Shown: one piece after another, positions 47,599 through 58,582 of the stretch
Layout: each line of letters starts with the position of its first letter
Position numbering within the stretch: the stretch's first letter is position 1
From: Guyanagaster necrorhizus
Taxonomy: Eukaryota; Basidiomycota; Agaricomycetes; Agaricales; Physalacriaceae
Assembly (NCBI RefSeq): GCF_019112545.1
Contig: NW_025064882.1
Location: 2,348,971-2,412,970, forward strand
Direction of reading: 5' to 3'
Length of the DNA stretch: 64,000 nt
Made by a program: the position numbers and the translations under genes
The notes under the pieces: model-generated
What the model was told of the DNA's origin: nothing
Database searches by the model: none
Seen by the model: the letters and a program-made list of their open reading frames with translations, nothing else

Positions 47599-49040
47599 AT
47601 GAGTACTACTTTCAAATTTGTGCGTACTTTGCGCAACTCGCACCGCATTTTCTTGGCATCAGGAGCAGTGTATGCCGCACTCAACCTTCGTCTGCTGAAT
47701 GGTAGGCTTGCTGTCTTTTCGGTTCCTTGCACAGGGATTTACCTGTCTTGAGATTTGACCGGGCTTTCCCAACATTATTCAGAATCATCACGGAGGCCAG
47801 TTCCAGGGATTGCGAGGTTCGACTATCATGTTGTCGCCAGGTATGTAAGGCATTTCTTCGTCGCAACCTACGTGGATATAACGCTTCGACAGAGATGAGC
47901 TAGGCAGCAACCATATACAATCCATATCTACCGGCCTTCCTGATCGTTTCTGGTCCTTCTTTGCTCTGTACGACAGCTACAATGGCGTAGACACCAGTGC
48001 GTACCTCGCAGGAAACCTTCTAAACGCGATTATCGGGGGGCTAGCCGACCTATTCAGCCGGGCGAAAGCGACCAAGTTCAGCAGAGTTTCTGAACGCTCC
48101 GAAGTTGGTCCTGACCCGGCTCCGGATGAGATTGATGAAGAAATCAAGGAAACATTTAATCGGCTCGACGACGACATCGTCAACTTCAGTGCCATGCTTG
48201 CTTCCAACAACAGGTCTTCTTCGCGGCATCTGCCCCACATTTTGGACGCAGCATACTCTGGGTCTTCCGCTACTCTTGCTTTCTATGACACGGAGACTCG
48301 CGCGTTGCGTGTTGCGCTGACGGGCCATTCACGGGCCATTTTGGGTCGAAGAGGACGTACGGGAGAGTCTTATAGTCTGCAGGTGCTCTCGGTTGACCAG
48401 GACGCCACCAATGCTGAGGAGTTGGCGCGAGTGAAGCGGGAGCACCCTGGCGAAGAAGTGATAAAGAACGATACTCTCTTTGGCGTGGCCCCACTCCGGC
48501 TATTTGGAGTGGGGCCGTACAAATGGTCCAGGGCGGTGCGCGAGAGGCTCTCCTGGTCTGATGTGAAAGAGAAGAAGACATACGACGATGTGAAAACGCC
48601 GCCATATTTTACCGCCGAGCCGGTTATAACGACAACGCTTGTGCAACCTGGAGATTTCCTTGTCATAGCGTCGCCGGGACTCTGGAAATCCTTATCAAAC
48701 AAGGAAGTGATAAAGGAAGTTGGATCGACCCTGCAGTCTAAGAAAAAGAAGCCGTCCGAGCGAGCTGTTGTCAGTGAAACCGAAGAGCCACAAGGCTCGG
48801 CGTTGTTGGTATATGATCAAATCGTGTTTTCGGTGTGGAGACATTTCGAGGACCTAAATTTGGCGAGTCGCCTGGTGGACAAGGCTTTTGGTGGTGAGAA
48901 CGAGGCTGGATCAGTGTCGTCGCTGTCGTCTGCCATAGATGATAGTAAAAGGTAATCAAATCTTTAAATTATGATACAAGTCTTAACTGAATATTCGTTG
49001 TAGCGAATCATTGTCTATTGGCGTCGTCGTATTTGAATGA
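47599..49040 (+). CDS. PP2C-fold protein with altered catalytic motifs (probable pseudophosphatase)
   Basis: The fold and flanking sequence match mitochondrial or PDH-phosphatase-like PP2Cs. The start at 47599 gives MSTTFKFVRTLRNSHRIFLA, a basic, hydrophobic presequence. The N-terminal exon joins are uncertain; PVPGIARFDYHVVAR is visible near 47800. The C-terminal exon (about 47940-48955) is one long clean frame: FFALYDSYNGVDTSAYL, EEIKETFNRLDDDIVN, VALTGHSRAILGRRG, LFGVGPYKWSR, TPPYFTAEPVITTTLV, FLVIASPGLWKSL. The usual DGHxG, GDSRA, FGD and SDGLW motifs are all changed, so metal binding should fail. A last exon adds ESLSIGVVVFE with TGA at 49038-49040. A scaffold or regulatory role is possible but unproven. 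Confidence 0.8.
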
Positions 49041-49369
49041 TGTTCTATCATGATATATCCGGAATGCTCGTAAGGTGTAGAATAGCTAAAAAGCATGGTC
49101 GTTGCTGGTCGAAGGTGTCAACGGCCTTGTATTATCATTTACCTGCATTTACCCATGTACCCATATGCATATGCCCATTAGCACATAAGACTACTACGAA
49201 GAGAGAACAAACATGTCGGGATTACTGTGAAGAGTCAGCATTAATGACGGCCAAGAAGGGTCGGCTTTTGCCGTTCCGGTGTCCTCGATCCACGCAGTCC
49301 TCGAGGTCGTCGGGCCACCGTTACTGCCCATTATTTTCAATCCATGCTTGCGACAGATAGGACAGCAAC
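49041..49369. promoter_or_regulatory. Presumed promoter of the recyclin-like gene
   Basis: 330 bp between the PP2C-like stop and the next ATG. No coding signal or clear core element seen. Confidence 0.4.
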
Positions 49370-52300
49370 ATGGAAAATTTCGCTACGTTGGAACCGGTAA
49401 GGCTCTACGCATCAGCAACGTCGACGGGTGCTCGCCTGCTCTCGCGAAATCAGCTGGTGTCGAAGCCTGTTGGTTCACCTTTGGTGGGCCGTCTGCCAAT
49501 GGACTTGCATCTCCTCGTTCTATCCTATGTTCCAATACCTGATTTCCCCGCGTACAGTCGATGTTCGCGCTCTACGGCCAACCTTGCTCGAAATGAGACT
49601 GTCTGGGAGAAGCGTTGGAAGGCATTGGGGGTAGAACAACACTCACTATCATCTGTCTTGGAGGACCTGGAAGCAAAATCGAGGATCCAGGTTGCAGCGA
49701 GTCGTGCAGCAGCTCCGCCGACAATTGCAGTCGATGATGAATTCGGGGACTTTGCGACTGTCGACGTTCTCAGCCCGCCACACGCTGAAATGGGCGACTT
49801 CGTCGGCGCATTTGACGACACTGTGATCACTCCAAAGATACCGATGCCTGCATATATGGAGCCTTCGTACAGGGAGCGGTACATCCGGGCGCATAAGTTA
49901 CTCAATCCCCTTACACGAATACTGTCGTCGCCGCCCCACCTAGTACTCAATGGACTATCCGATCTGGTGTCACAAACACTGCGATATGAAGCACAGACGC
50001 TACGCCTCCTCTTTCTCTTCCTCTCACCACAAGTGCAGCCCCTTCGGCAATGGGATACTCTTTCGTCGTCATTGCGGTCGGCTATGGACCGGTTCGACGC
50101 CAATCTCCTTGCAGCATTCGATCTGGCAGACAGCAAAGCAGATGAGATAGGGATGAAAGATGCGGCAGAATCCAGCTGGCAGATTTGGGATGGACGTGGT
50201 GACTGGGAGATGGGAAAGGTGTGGGCCGAGAAAAGAGAGATATTCTATGTCCAAGAGAGATGGAATCCCATGGACAACTTTACGTGCGCCTCATATCACG
50301 CTTCCTGGCTGCGGTCTGACTTGTATCCAGGAAGAATCGGGAACTTGATTTTGACGCTATGGACGAATTCATGACTGCGATTCTCGGATCCATTGTCGAA
50401 CATGGATCGCGTGCAGTACGCGTATTTCCACTAGCATCAGATGTTCTCGTGTCTTTTGCTGACCGTGTCGCAACCGAAGTCGTACGTAGGCAGTCTTGCG
50501 TGTCTGCTACTATTCTGAGCTTGATTACAGGTTGGGGAATATGTGACCGCCCTTCTCACAAGGGCGCGCGAAATCTCCAACGAGACTTTCCTAAAAGCAG
50601 CAGCGGCCAGTTTCAAGGAGTCTTGGCGCATAGTAGACGCTATTCTACAGGCAGCCAAAGCCAGCCCCAACTCCAATGTGACGCAAACAAGGGCAGAGGA
50701 TGTCGTGTCAGAATGTCTTCTCCGGCTGAGTTTATTGTCTCATTAATATTTCTAACTAGGTACCGGATGTTTGAGATTAACATGGACGAGTACCTTGATG
50801 AAGAGGTGGAGTCCGTAAAGCAAGCACTAGATGTAATCTGTAAAGGTTGGGAACGACAGGTCGGTTCTCAGAGCATTCATCTGTATTCCGGGCTTATAAG
50901 CTATCCAGCATGCGGAAACATCATCTGCTATGAACACCGCCCGGTTTCTGAGCTCCCAAAATCCTGCACAAGTGAAGCGAAACGTCCTAGCCTCTTTTAC
51001 CAGCGTGTTGCTGCTTCCCGTTACTATTGTTCCAAGAACTGTCGGAGCTGTGGGTGGTGCCATCATGACTGGAGGCACAGCCGCTGCTCAAGGGATTGCG
51101 ATGCTTAACCCTCAGAGATGGGGAGGTGGTGGTGTGGTTACATCCGACGGGTATTCCAAGAATTTGGCACAGGACGGCGAGATGTTGTTCGATAATCCTG
51201 ATGATAATGATGGAAATGACGAGGACCCCTCGGAGAAGGAACCCCCGAAATTGGAACTCTCATGTCCGTTCGTACTTATCCTCCCCGCATGGCTATCTGA
51301 CCTCGTTTGTTAGCATCTACCATGGACCTTCCATCGTCGGTTCCAACGCCTCCTGCCTCGAGTTTAAATGGGGCTATCACTCCGCTCACAGCGAGCTCTG
51401 GGATTAATCAGCTTGACCTTCTCCTTTCCCTTGATGTGGCTTTGGAGCTCATTCACGCCGATCGTGAAGGCCTGAAGCGCGTTGAAACATTTGCGGGATA
51501 TCCAGGTCACTATGGGCATAGAGTTCGAGATACTATCGAGGAAATTTTTATCCTGATGCTTCAGACGCTTAGTGAACGGCATGTAACCAAGGGGTTTTCT
51601 GCGTAAGCCGAGGGTTTCTTTTCCTTAAAGTGGTGCTGATACTCACCCTTCGTACAGTGCTATCGAGCAAATGGGAGCCTATAAACCTGCTGAGCACGAA
51701 GAAACGACGAGTGTGGCTCCGCTCCTGCAGTTCTTTGAGCTTGTCCACATTGGAGACACTATCCAGTCTATGGTACAAGTATATTTTGACAAGGAGCTTG
51801 TAGGCATTCGAGTCATCATTCGGAATCTTATTCTTACTATTACAAAGGCACCTCATATCGATCGTCACGACTTCCTCAACGCAGTCGTGCGCGAGAAAAA
51901 GCGGTTCGAAAATGCTCTGGATGATTCCGTTGCTGGTGGACTTAACGCTGGTACAGAGGTGTTGATGAATCAGGTACGAAATTTTTAAAATGACTGCGGT
52001 TTTTTTACTGACTATGAAATGTAAAGGTGGAGCATATTATTATCACGTTGACACAACCACGGGAGTACTATCCTCCGGAAGACAGGCCTCTGGAGCTTGG
52101 TGCCACAAAAGGGTGCAAAGAGGCTATCAAGTGCCTGGAAATGCATTGTAAGCTTTTGAAGGGGAGCACGAGCAAAGAGGTCTTGGAAGTGTTTCACCAA
52201 GAGGTGGGGATCCGACTCATTGCGTAAGTCCTGAGGCTTTGCGTCGGGGTTGAGGTTAACATCTATTGGCACAGGATCCTGCAGAAACACATCAAGAGGC

Positions 52301-52662
52301 AAATTATATCCTTGAATGGCGGCTTCCAAGTCATCGCTGATTTAAATGCGTACCATGCATTTGTATCGTCGCTTAAGGTCCCTTCGATTGTAGCAGACTT
52401 TTCTCATCTGAAGATGCTGGGGCATGTGTATGTTGTTGAGGACGCTAAGGATTTGGCGCAGATTGTCAGAGACGTTACTCGGTATGGAGGCGCATACAAA
52501 CCCGAGGTATCTTTCAGCGGTCGTCGTCCCGATCTCGGCTAATAAACTGCACAGGACATCTACGAGTTTATCCAGCACAGGTCGGATTGGAAGAAGATTG
52601 AAAAAACAGTCGACAAGACGATGTATAATCTCAGTTTCAAAGAGGACTGTATTATTTGTTAA
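49370..52662 (+). CDS. Recyclin-1-like F-box/exocyst-domain protein
   Basis: A large protein of membrane traffic, resembling yeast Rcy1, an F-box protein with a Sec10-like region needed for endosome recycling. The start is ATG 49370. The F-box-like segment GRLPMDLHLLVLSYVPIPDF lies near residue 45 and is followed by NETVWEKRWKALG. Acidic DDEFGDFATVDV repeats follow. The Sec10-like part begins in YRERYIRAHKLLNPLTRIL and continues through LLLPVTIVPRTVGAVGGAIM, LDVALELIHADREGLKRVE, VAPLLQFFELVHIGDTIQSM, DDSVAGGLNAGTEVLMNQVE and DDLAQ-type segments to the last exon. About nine introns, all frames open. The C-terminus is FKEDCIIC with TAA at 52660-52662; the last four residues fit a CaaX prenylation box. 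Confidence 0.87.
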
Positions 52663-52995
52663 ATTATAGTGATACATTGGGTACACTTACAGAACCGTTC
52701 GCGCCCAAGTACGCTTATCACAATGTGTTGAATGATGTTCAGACACCCAGTAGCAGGCTAATGTTGGCTTCTTCTGTTCGTTCGTGAGAAGACTACCAAG
52801 CAAAGATCATGTTTTGACGTGACGATCGAGGCAATTGGTTGAGATCTATTCTTAGCTCCACAAATCCCTTCCTCTCCCTCCTTCTATCTACTCTCTGTCC
52901 CTTCGGTTCCAGAAGGACAGATTTCTACTCTCGGTGTTGTACGTTTTTTCATAACAACATCAATCATCTTCTTACGGGCGGTTCCAGATTCCACG
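52663..52995. promoter_or_regulatory. Presumed promoter of the orphan gene
   Basis: 330 bp, pyrimidine-rich near 52855-52920 just upstream of the next ATG, as in many fungal promoters. No other element seen. Confidence 0.35.
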
Positions 52996-53865
52996 ATGTC
53001 GAATACGAACAAATCTACTAGTCGCACCCGACGTTCTCATCTAGCCAAGCGAAAGATACCTCTCTATCCTTCCATTTCTATATTACAGTCATTTACGATA
53101 TTGCCTAACTCACCGCCGTTGCTCGAAGATCGCTCTTTTCTAAGTCTCAACACCTTCAAGCAAATACAAGGCAAGCTGGAACGCGAGGCTAGCCTTCTCG
53201 GAGATAAAATACCCTGCACTCCGGCGACTCCTTTCTTCGTTGAAAGACGCGTTCTGTTCTATCTCAACACGACCAAGGAATGCGTGCCTCTCTGGGATCG
53301 CAAGTTTCACACAGAGGTCTTCCGTGATTTCGACTTGGAGTCCGCCTCGCCTAATAATATTGACCATGATATGGCGATTCGCATCATTCCTAGCCACCGC
53401 AAATCCACGAAGGAGCTACCAATTATGGTTCTGCGTTACCAGGAGAAGCTTGTCGCTTCATGGAGTCAACTTTACGCTATCTTCATGTGTCACCACGTCA
53501 AGAATGACCATTGCGGTGCAGAGCAAACATTTACATTCATCAACGCCATTTACGCCTTTGTGTCGCGTAGAGTTGTTCATGACATCGTAGGAGCTTGTCG
53601 TACATGCCGCGGTCGATCCACCACAACATCCTCGTCCACAGCCACAGCTTCTACCTCTACACGTCAGACTAGCCTTGGTATTACGAACAGAGCCATACAA
53701 GACAGTCGATTACACGCGTTTCCGAATGAAGGGAAGCGAAGGAATAGTGTCGATGATGCGATGGACAACTCCCTAATCCCTGCCAGCAGCTCTTTGTTTG
53801 GGTCTCCTGCGAGCGCTTTCCCCCCCAACTGCCAGGAAACGCGCAAGGAAAATGCTGATCCTTGA
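52996..53865 (+). CDS. Intronless orphan protein, 289 aa, function unknown
   Basis: One uninterrupted frame of 289 codons, MSNTNKSTSRTRRSHLAKRK to TRKENADP, in a genome where most genes are split. The N-terminus is basic. The centre (VERRVLFYLNTTKECVPLWD, EELP-type and CHHVKNDHCGAEQTFTFINA) looks globular. The tail (SSSTATASTSTRQTS, NSVDDAMDNS) is Ser/Thr-rich and probably disordered. KEN followed by ADP near the end could be a KEN-box degron, but such triplets occur by chance. No family recognised. Protein-like composition over the full length supports a real gene. Confidence 0.6.
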   Translation: MSNTNKSTSRTRRSHLAKRKIPLYPSISILQSFTILPNSPPLLEDRSFLSLNTFKQIQGKLEREASLLGDKIPCTPATPFFVERRVLFYLNTTKECVPLWDRKFHTEVFRDFDLESASPNNIDHDMAIRIIPSHRKSTKELPIMVLRYQEKLVASWSQLYAIFMCHHVKNDHCGAEQTFTFINAIYAFVSRRVVHDIVGACRTCRGRSTTTSSSTATASTSTRQTSLGITNRAIQDSRLHAFPNEGKRRNSVDDAMDNSLIPASSSLFGSPASAFPPNCQETRKENADP

Positions 53866-54175
53866 TTCTCTGGCTAAGAGGAGAAGAGACGGCTTTTTGG
53901 CTTGAAAGAGGAGTATTCGTGCCGCTTCATGACATTTTTAGAAATTAAACGATCAGTACATATTTTAAATATACAAGACTCAGCTCGACATCAATATATG
54001 CATTGAACAGGTTCTATCTCTCCGTTCCGTGAACCTGGCGCAAAAGGTACTGGGGGAGGGTAATAGGCTTCCTTGCGCAATAGCGTTTAATTTTCATGTT
54101 TTCACTTGTACACAGTTTGATCCAAGTCCATGTTTCCTACGATAATATACAATCCTATTTGATACATAAATCCCA
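53866..54175. terminator. Convergent 3' region
   Basis: 310 bp between two convergent genes. An AT-rich stretch (53930-54000) fits polyadenylation signals for either gene. Nothing else seen. Confidence 0.35.
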
Positions 54176-55338
54176 CTACAATTTAGGCCTCTCCTTTTCG
54201 GCTCTATCTCTCTTTGAACGAATCGCTCTTCCTGCTCGACTGACACACTCCCTTCCCAGTTTTTCGCTGATCCACCAACCGATGTTGACAATTTCATCCA
54301 AATCTGGATTGCCGGCGACCGAATACGGAGATGTCTGTAAAGCATATAGTACGTCCTCAGTAGCAACATTACCTGTCGCTCCGGGAGAGTACGGGCAACC
54401 ACCGAGACCGCCAACGGAAGAATCGATAGTTCGAACGCCATGAGAAAGTGCGGTGAAGACGTTGGCGATTGCAGTGCCATATGTATCATGAAACTGCCAG
54501 AAAACCGTCAGCGTCCTGATGAGAACGAGACTATCACCGTCTTACATGTCCCTACATAAAGCGTCAGAGATAAATAACGGAAAGAACAGCGCTCACTAAC
54601 GGCCAACTGTTCTACAGGAATGGTTTTCTTTACTTCCTCGAGCATCTCTGCAACCTGGGTAGGTGTACCCATACCAACCGTGTCCCCAAGACTGACTTCA
54701 TAGCAGCCCATTTCCACCAGTTCCTTCGCCACTTCACGGACGCGCACATAGTCCACGAGACCTGAATACGGGCATGCAATAACTACGCTAACGTAGCCAC
54801 GAACCCGCAATCCATGATCCAGCGCTGACCGAGCCACTGGTGCCAGACGCTCGAGTGATTCCTTCGTAGTAGTATTGAGGTTGGCACGGGTGAAAGCGTC
54901 TGTTGCGGCTGTGAAAATGGATATCTCGTCTGTCAACGGCGGTGAAATCGGATGCTCCTTGAGCAAATTGGTTAGGTTATCCAGTCCCTTTTGGTTGGGC
55001 ACCAATACGGGGTAGTGAACGCCAGCGATCCGTTTCATTTGGCTGATAACGTCTGAAGTACCTGCCATCTAGTAACAGATATACAGTTTTCAGGCCACAT
55101 AGAGATGAATAAGGCACACCTGAGGGACCCATTTCGGACTGACGAAGCTTCCAGCCTCTATGGTCTGCATCCCAGCATCGGCGAGACGGTCAATGAGCTC
55201 GACCTTGACATCGACAGGAATGACACCCTTCTCGTTCTGCAATCCGTCCCTTGGTCCGACCTCAACGATGTTGACGATATCGCGAACCGTCGCATAGTGT
55301 CGCCTGCCAAGTGAACGTCGAGATATGGTACGAAACAT
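54176..55338 (-). CDS. Hydroxymethylglutaryl-CoA lyase, mitochondrial
   Basis: Cleaves HMG-CoA to acetyl-CoA and acetoacetate in leucine breakdown. The start at 55338 gives a basic mitochondrial leader, MFRTISRRSLGRRHYA, then VEVGPRDGLQNEKG with the catalytic Arg-Asp. KWVPQ and MAGTSDV join across an intron. SLGDTVGMGTP lies near 54690. The family signature SSVGGLGGCPYSPGATGN is near 54380. The C-terminus is RDRAEKERPKL with TAG at 54176-54178. Joining the exon ending EQLA directly to FHDTYG would lose one active-site His. A 6-nt exon at 54546-54551 (Gly-His) between two well-formed introns restores GHFHDTYG. No frame defect. Confidence 0.92.
54546..54551 (-). other. Six-nucleotide microexon of the HMG-CoA lyase gene
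   Basis: The minus strand reads GGACAT, encoding Gly-His. It is preceded by a 49-nt intron (54552-54600, GTTAGT...TATGTAG, branch-like CTGAC) and followed by a 52-nt intron (54494-54545, GTAAGA...GGCAG, branch-like CTGAC). Including it gives the conserved HxHDTYG active site in frame. Confidence 0.75.
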
Positions 55339-56891
55339 TTGTGTTGAGATACAAGAATTTCGCTCTCAATTGTTTCCCCACACCCCCACTGGTGCGGGGA
55401 AAAGGGTAAGCCTTGCCGATACTTCCGATCGGGCTTATTCGGGTACTCTTTCGGGGCAAGACTGCCGATATCGATGACTTTTTTTCCTTCAATGAACGCT
55501 GATCGTGCCTTCTAACAAGCATATGCACTGAAAGCATACAAAGAGGAAACACGCTTACCCATCGAACATCAAACCTAGTAAGTACATTTTTCTCGTTGCG
55601 TGTGAGGTACACCAACAGTGATGCCCAGTAAATGACAAACCAGGCAAGTGCCAGACCTTACCCGGAGAATTGAACTAACTGCTTCTATCATTCTCGTCAC
55701 GGTGAATGACCCCCTGCGTCGCGCACTATATCTGTCGCTTTGTATATCTTGTGCTCAGTACCGGTAATTTGAGCATATGTACCTGAGTGGTTTGATCAGA
55801 CAGAAGGCCCCACCCTTTCCATCCAATAATCGTTGGAGAGTAGAAATCTGTGTACTAACACCGAGACTGTGTGTGTGTGATTTCAACATGCATGGACGCG
55901 ACATCCTGAATCACGGCACCTCGATCCAATCGATGACCCGAGCGTGCAGAGAAAACGATGCTCAATTCCGAAAGAAAAGCCTCAGCTGATGTGATTCCAC
56001 TAGTAACTCCGGAACGGTTTGACAGCCTTTGAACATGAAGTGGTATGGATGACCCTGAGAATCCGTTTGTTATCCCCGTCGACACTGTGAACGGCCTAAT
56101 CTAGGTAAGCACTTGATGCAGCTAAGGCCCAGTTGAAAACGGCCTCGGGGCATTCCTGTTGTGGATGCGGTCCTCTTACGACATAATTAAAGCACTACCC
56201 GAACTGGTAAGACGTGGGTTGAGAGTAAATTATAGTCGAAAGGAGGTTCGAAAAGGACACTGATACCATTAAATTACCATTCAGATTTCACTGCGCATCG
56301 GCGTAGGCGACGTAGCACGGTTCCTACTCCAAACAATTTCACGGCCATTGTCTGTCTCCACAGAGAATATCCTATAAGTAGATAGTATGATCATTAAAAA
56401 GCTAATCCATCGAAAGGCAAGTGCCGCAGCAAAATTAACATCCTTGATTTGCCTCATAGCTCGAAGCGAATTGACCGAGGCTACTACAACGAAAGGATTT
56501 AACCGGGCTCATGGCTTTCGGAAAGCCCATATAGTATCTATTCATGTTTCATCATACTACATGCGACTGGGATTTCGACATCCGAATATCGCAATGGCAG
56601 ACCGGCTGTGCCATGAGACGCAACCTCGTTTCCTTGGAGGTTTGAGTAAGCCTTAGTTTGCTGTTCACTATTAGCTGTGGATCTACGTGGTGTGAAGTAC
56701 ATGTCCGGTCAGCCAAACAAGATCATTCTTCGGCATCGCCACCCTCTTTGTCCGATCGTATGGTCCGAATTTGAACAGCCTAACACCAAGTTATCCAGCT
56801 AAAACCATTCGATGTGCCATCCTCAACTGTGGGGCAGCCGCGATCGCTGATGATGTAGCCTCCCGGCTGAACTCGACTCCTTCATACCATC
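55339..56891. other. Intergenic region
   Basis: About 1.55 kb between the HMG-CoA lyase start and the fifth SDR. It contains a short GT run near 55868-55880. No coding features recognised. Confidence 0.45.
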
Positions 56892-58231
56892 ATGTTCTCA
56901 CGACTTTTTTCATTGTATACAGAATTCAAGATACCGAAGCCGGACTTGACGGACAAGGTGATGTTGGTGACAGGCGGAGCTTCAGGTTTGATGATCATTC
57001 CTTAGGCCTTGGTTTATTCCAGAATTTCCGCGCAGGAATAGACAAAGAAACTGCAAAGGTACATTGGATAGATCTCTAACACGACGCATCGTTAGATTGG
57101 CACCCTCTATTCAGGCATTATTAGAACATAACGCCAAAGTGTACATTGGAGCGCGTGATGCGGCAAAGGCTCGGATGGCTATCGATGACTTCCGCTCGAC
57201 AACGAGGAAAGAAGCACATTCTTTGAAAGTACACTTGGCAGATCTCAATTCTGTCAAAGCTGCAGCTGAGCAGTTCACAAGGTAAACATTCCCTCTTCCG
57301 CGGCTGAGCTTCACACCATAATTCAGTTTCAGTCATGAGACCCACCTTCATATCCTCTACAACAACGCGTTCGTTGAATCGCCTATGATACCATCATAAG
57401 TCGCCGAAATGAATCTTCAGCGGCTTGCTTGCACCCCCTGTAACGGAAGTAAGTGCCCAAGACTATGATCTCCAATTTGCTACACACGTTATCGGTACTA
57501 GTTGCCTCCATTTCACGGTGCAACGAAGTACTTACACCCCCCCCCCCTCAAGGTCCCTTCTTCTTGATCAAGCTTCTTTCCCTCCTATTATCCACCGCCA
57601 AGACAACGCCAGAGAAAAGGTCCGCATTGTCAATACATCGTCCATCACCCATGTTCTGCGCGGCCTTGATTTCGCTACCTTTAAAGACGGCCCAAAGCGG
57701 CAGAAGATATATACCGACATGTTATATGCTCAAAGCAAATACGTAGGCCCTTATGTCGTATTTGTATTCAGAAAGTAGGCTTACGGGTCCAATCAAACCT
57801 AGGGAATGATAGTCTCCAGTGAGCTCGCACGGCGGTATGGTTCTCAAGGGATCATCACGACCACCCTGCACCCTGGGTGCATCAAGACAAACTTCCATCG
57901 CAACGTCCTACCTGCCGTTGCTGCTACGCATGTAAGTATTTCCACTTTCTCCTTTATCGTATGCATGTCGATTCTCTTCTTAGGGCCAATATCCAGCCGA
58001 CATGAGCGCACTAACGATACTGTGGGCCGGCACCTCTGCCGAGGGAACTGAATTAAACGGCAAGGTGCGCGCTACGACTTTTTCCTTCTTCGTTGAATCT
58101 AATTACGACGTGAGTATCTCATTCCATGGGCTCGAGTTGGGGTAGCTAGCAAAGGTACTCAGGATCCCGAACTTGGTCTGAAACTCTGGGAATATTTAAC
58201 GCTGTGTTTAGAAGCAGATTATTTTAAATAA
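56892..58231 (+). pseudogene. SDR family member with one frame break
   Basis: A relative of the cluster SDRs. From ATG 56892 (MFSRLFSLYTEFKIPKPDLT) it reads the cofactor motif VTGGASG, KALLEHNAKVYIGARDAAK, LHILYNNAG (joined by an intron), AQDYDLQFATHVIG, TSSITHVLRG, YAQSK, SSELARRYGSQGIITTTLHP and IPWARVGVASKGTQDPELG, ending LEADYFK with TAA at 58229-58231. Splice junctions mostly work. At about 57617 the frame must shift by one base inside an A run (EK to VRIVNTSS) with no intron to explain it. It is either a young pseudogene or a base-call error in a homopolymer. Confidence 0.65.
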
Positions 58232-58582
58232 TTGTGCCTGAAGAAGCGTGCGTCAGTACGACCAGCCACCTAGCCCACTTGAGCAATCGCGGGCCCGTTT
58301 TCCTTGGCCTTTTTGCAGGTGCTGAATCCCAAAAGTGATGTGGCAAAGTCCTAACGCGAAAGACCCAATCAAGTATATCCGCATGTCTCACGACCACGAC
58401 CACCTTATAACCGATGAATCCTGGAGTGCGAAGAATCGGAAGTATACAATAGAACGTACATTCAGGGATACGGACTGAGTTCTGAGACCTCGCACACGTG
58501 CTCTTGTAACTACGCTATAAGAAGTATGGCCTTGAACGCTTGAGCACAGAGACAAGGCGATAGAACGTCTAAAAGATCACGA
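58232..58582. other. Convergent intergenic region
   Basis: 350 bp between the SDR and DUF6534 3' ends. Nothing recognised. Confidence 0.35.

Noticed and set aside
49525..50136. 203-codon minus-strand frame
   Set aside because: Antisense of the long first exon of the recyclin-like gene; Arg/Ser-rich shadow.
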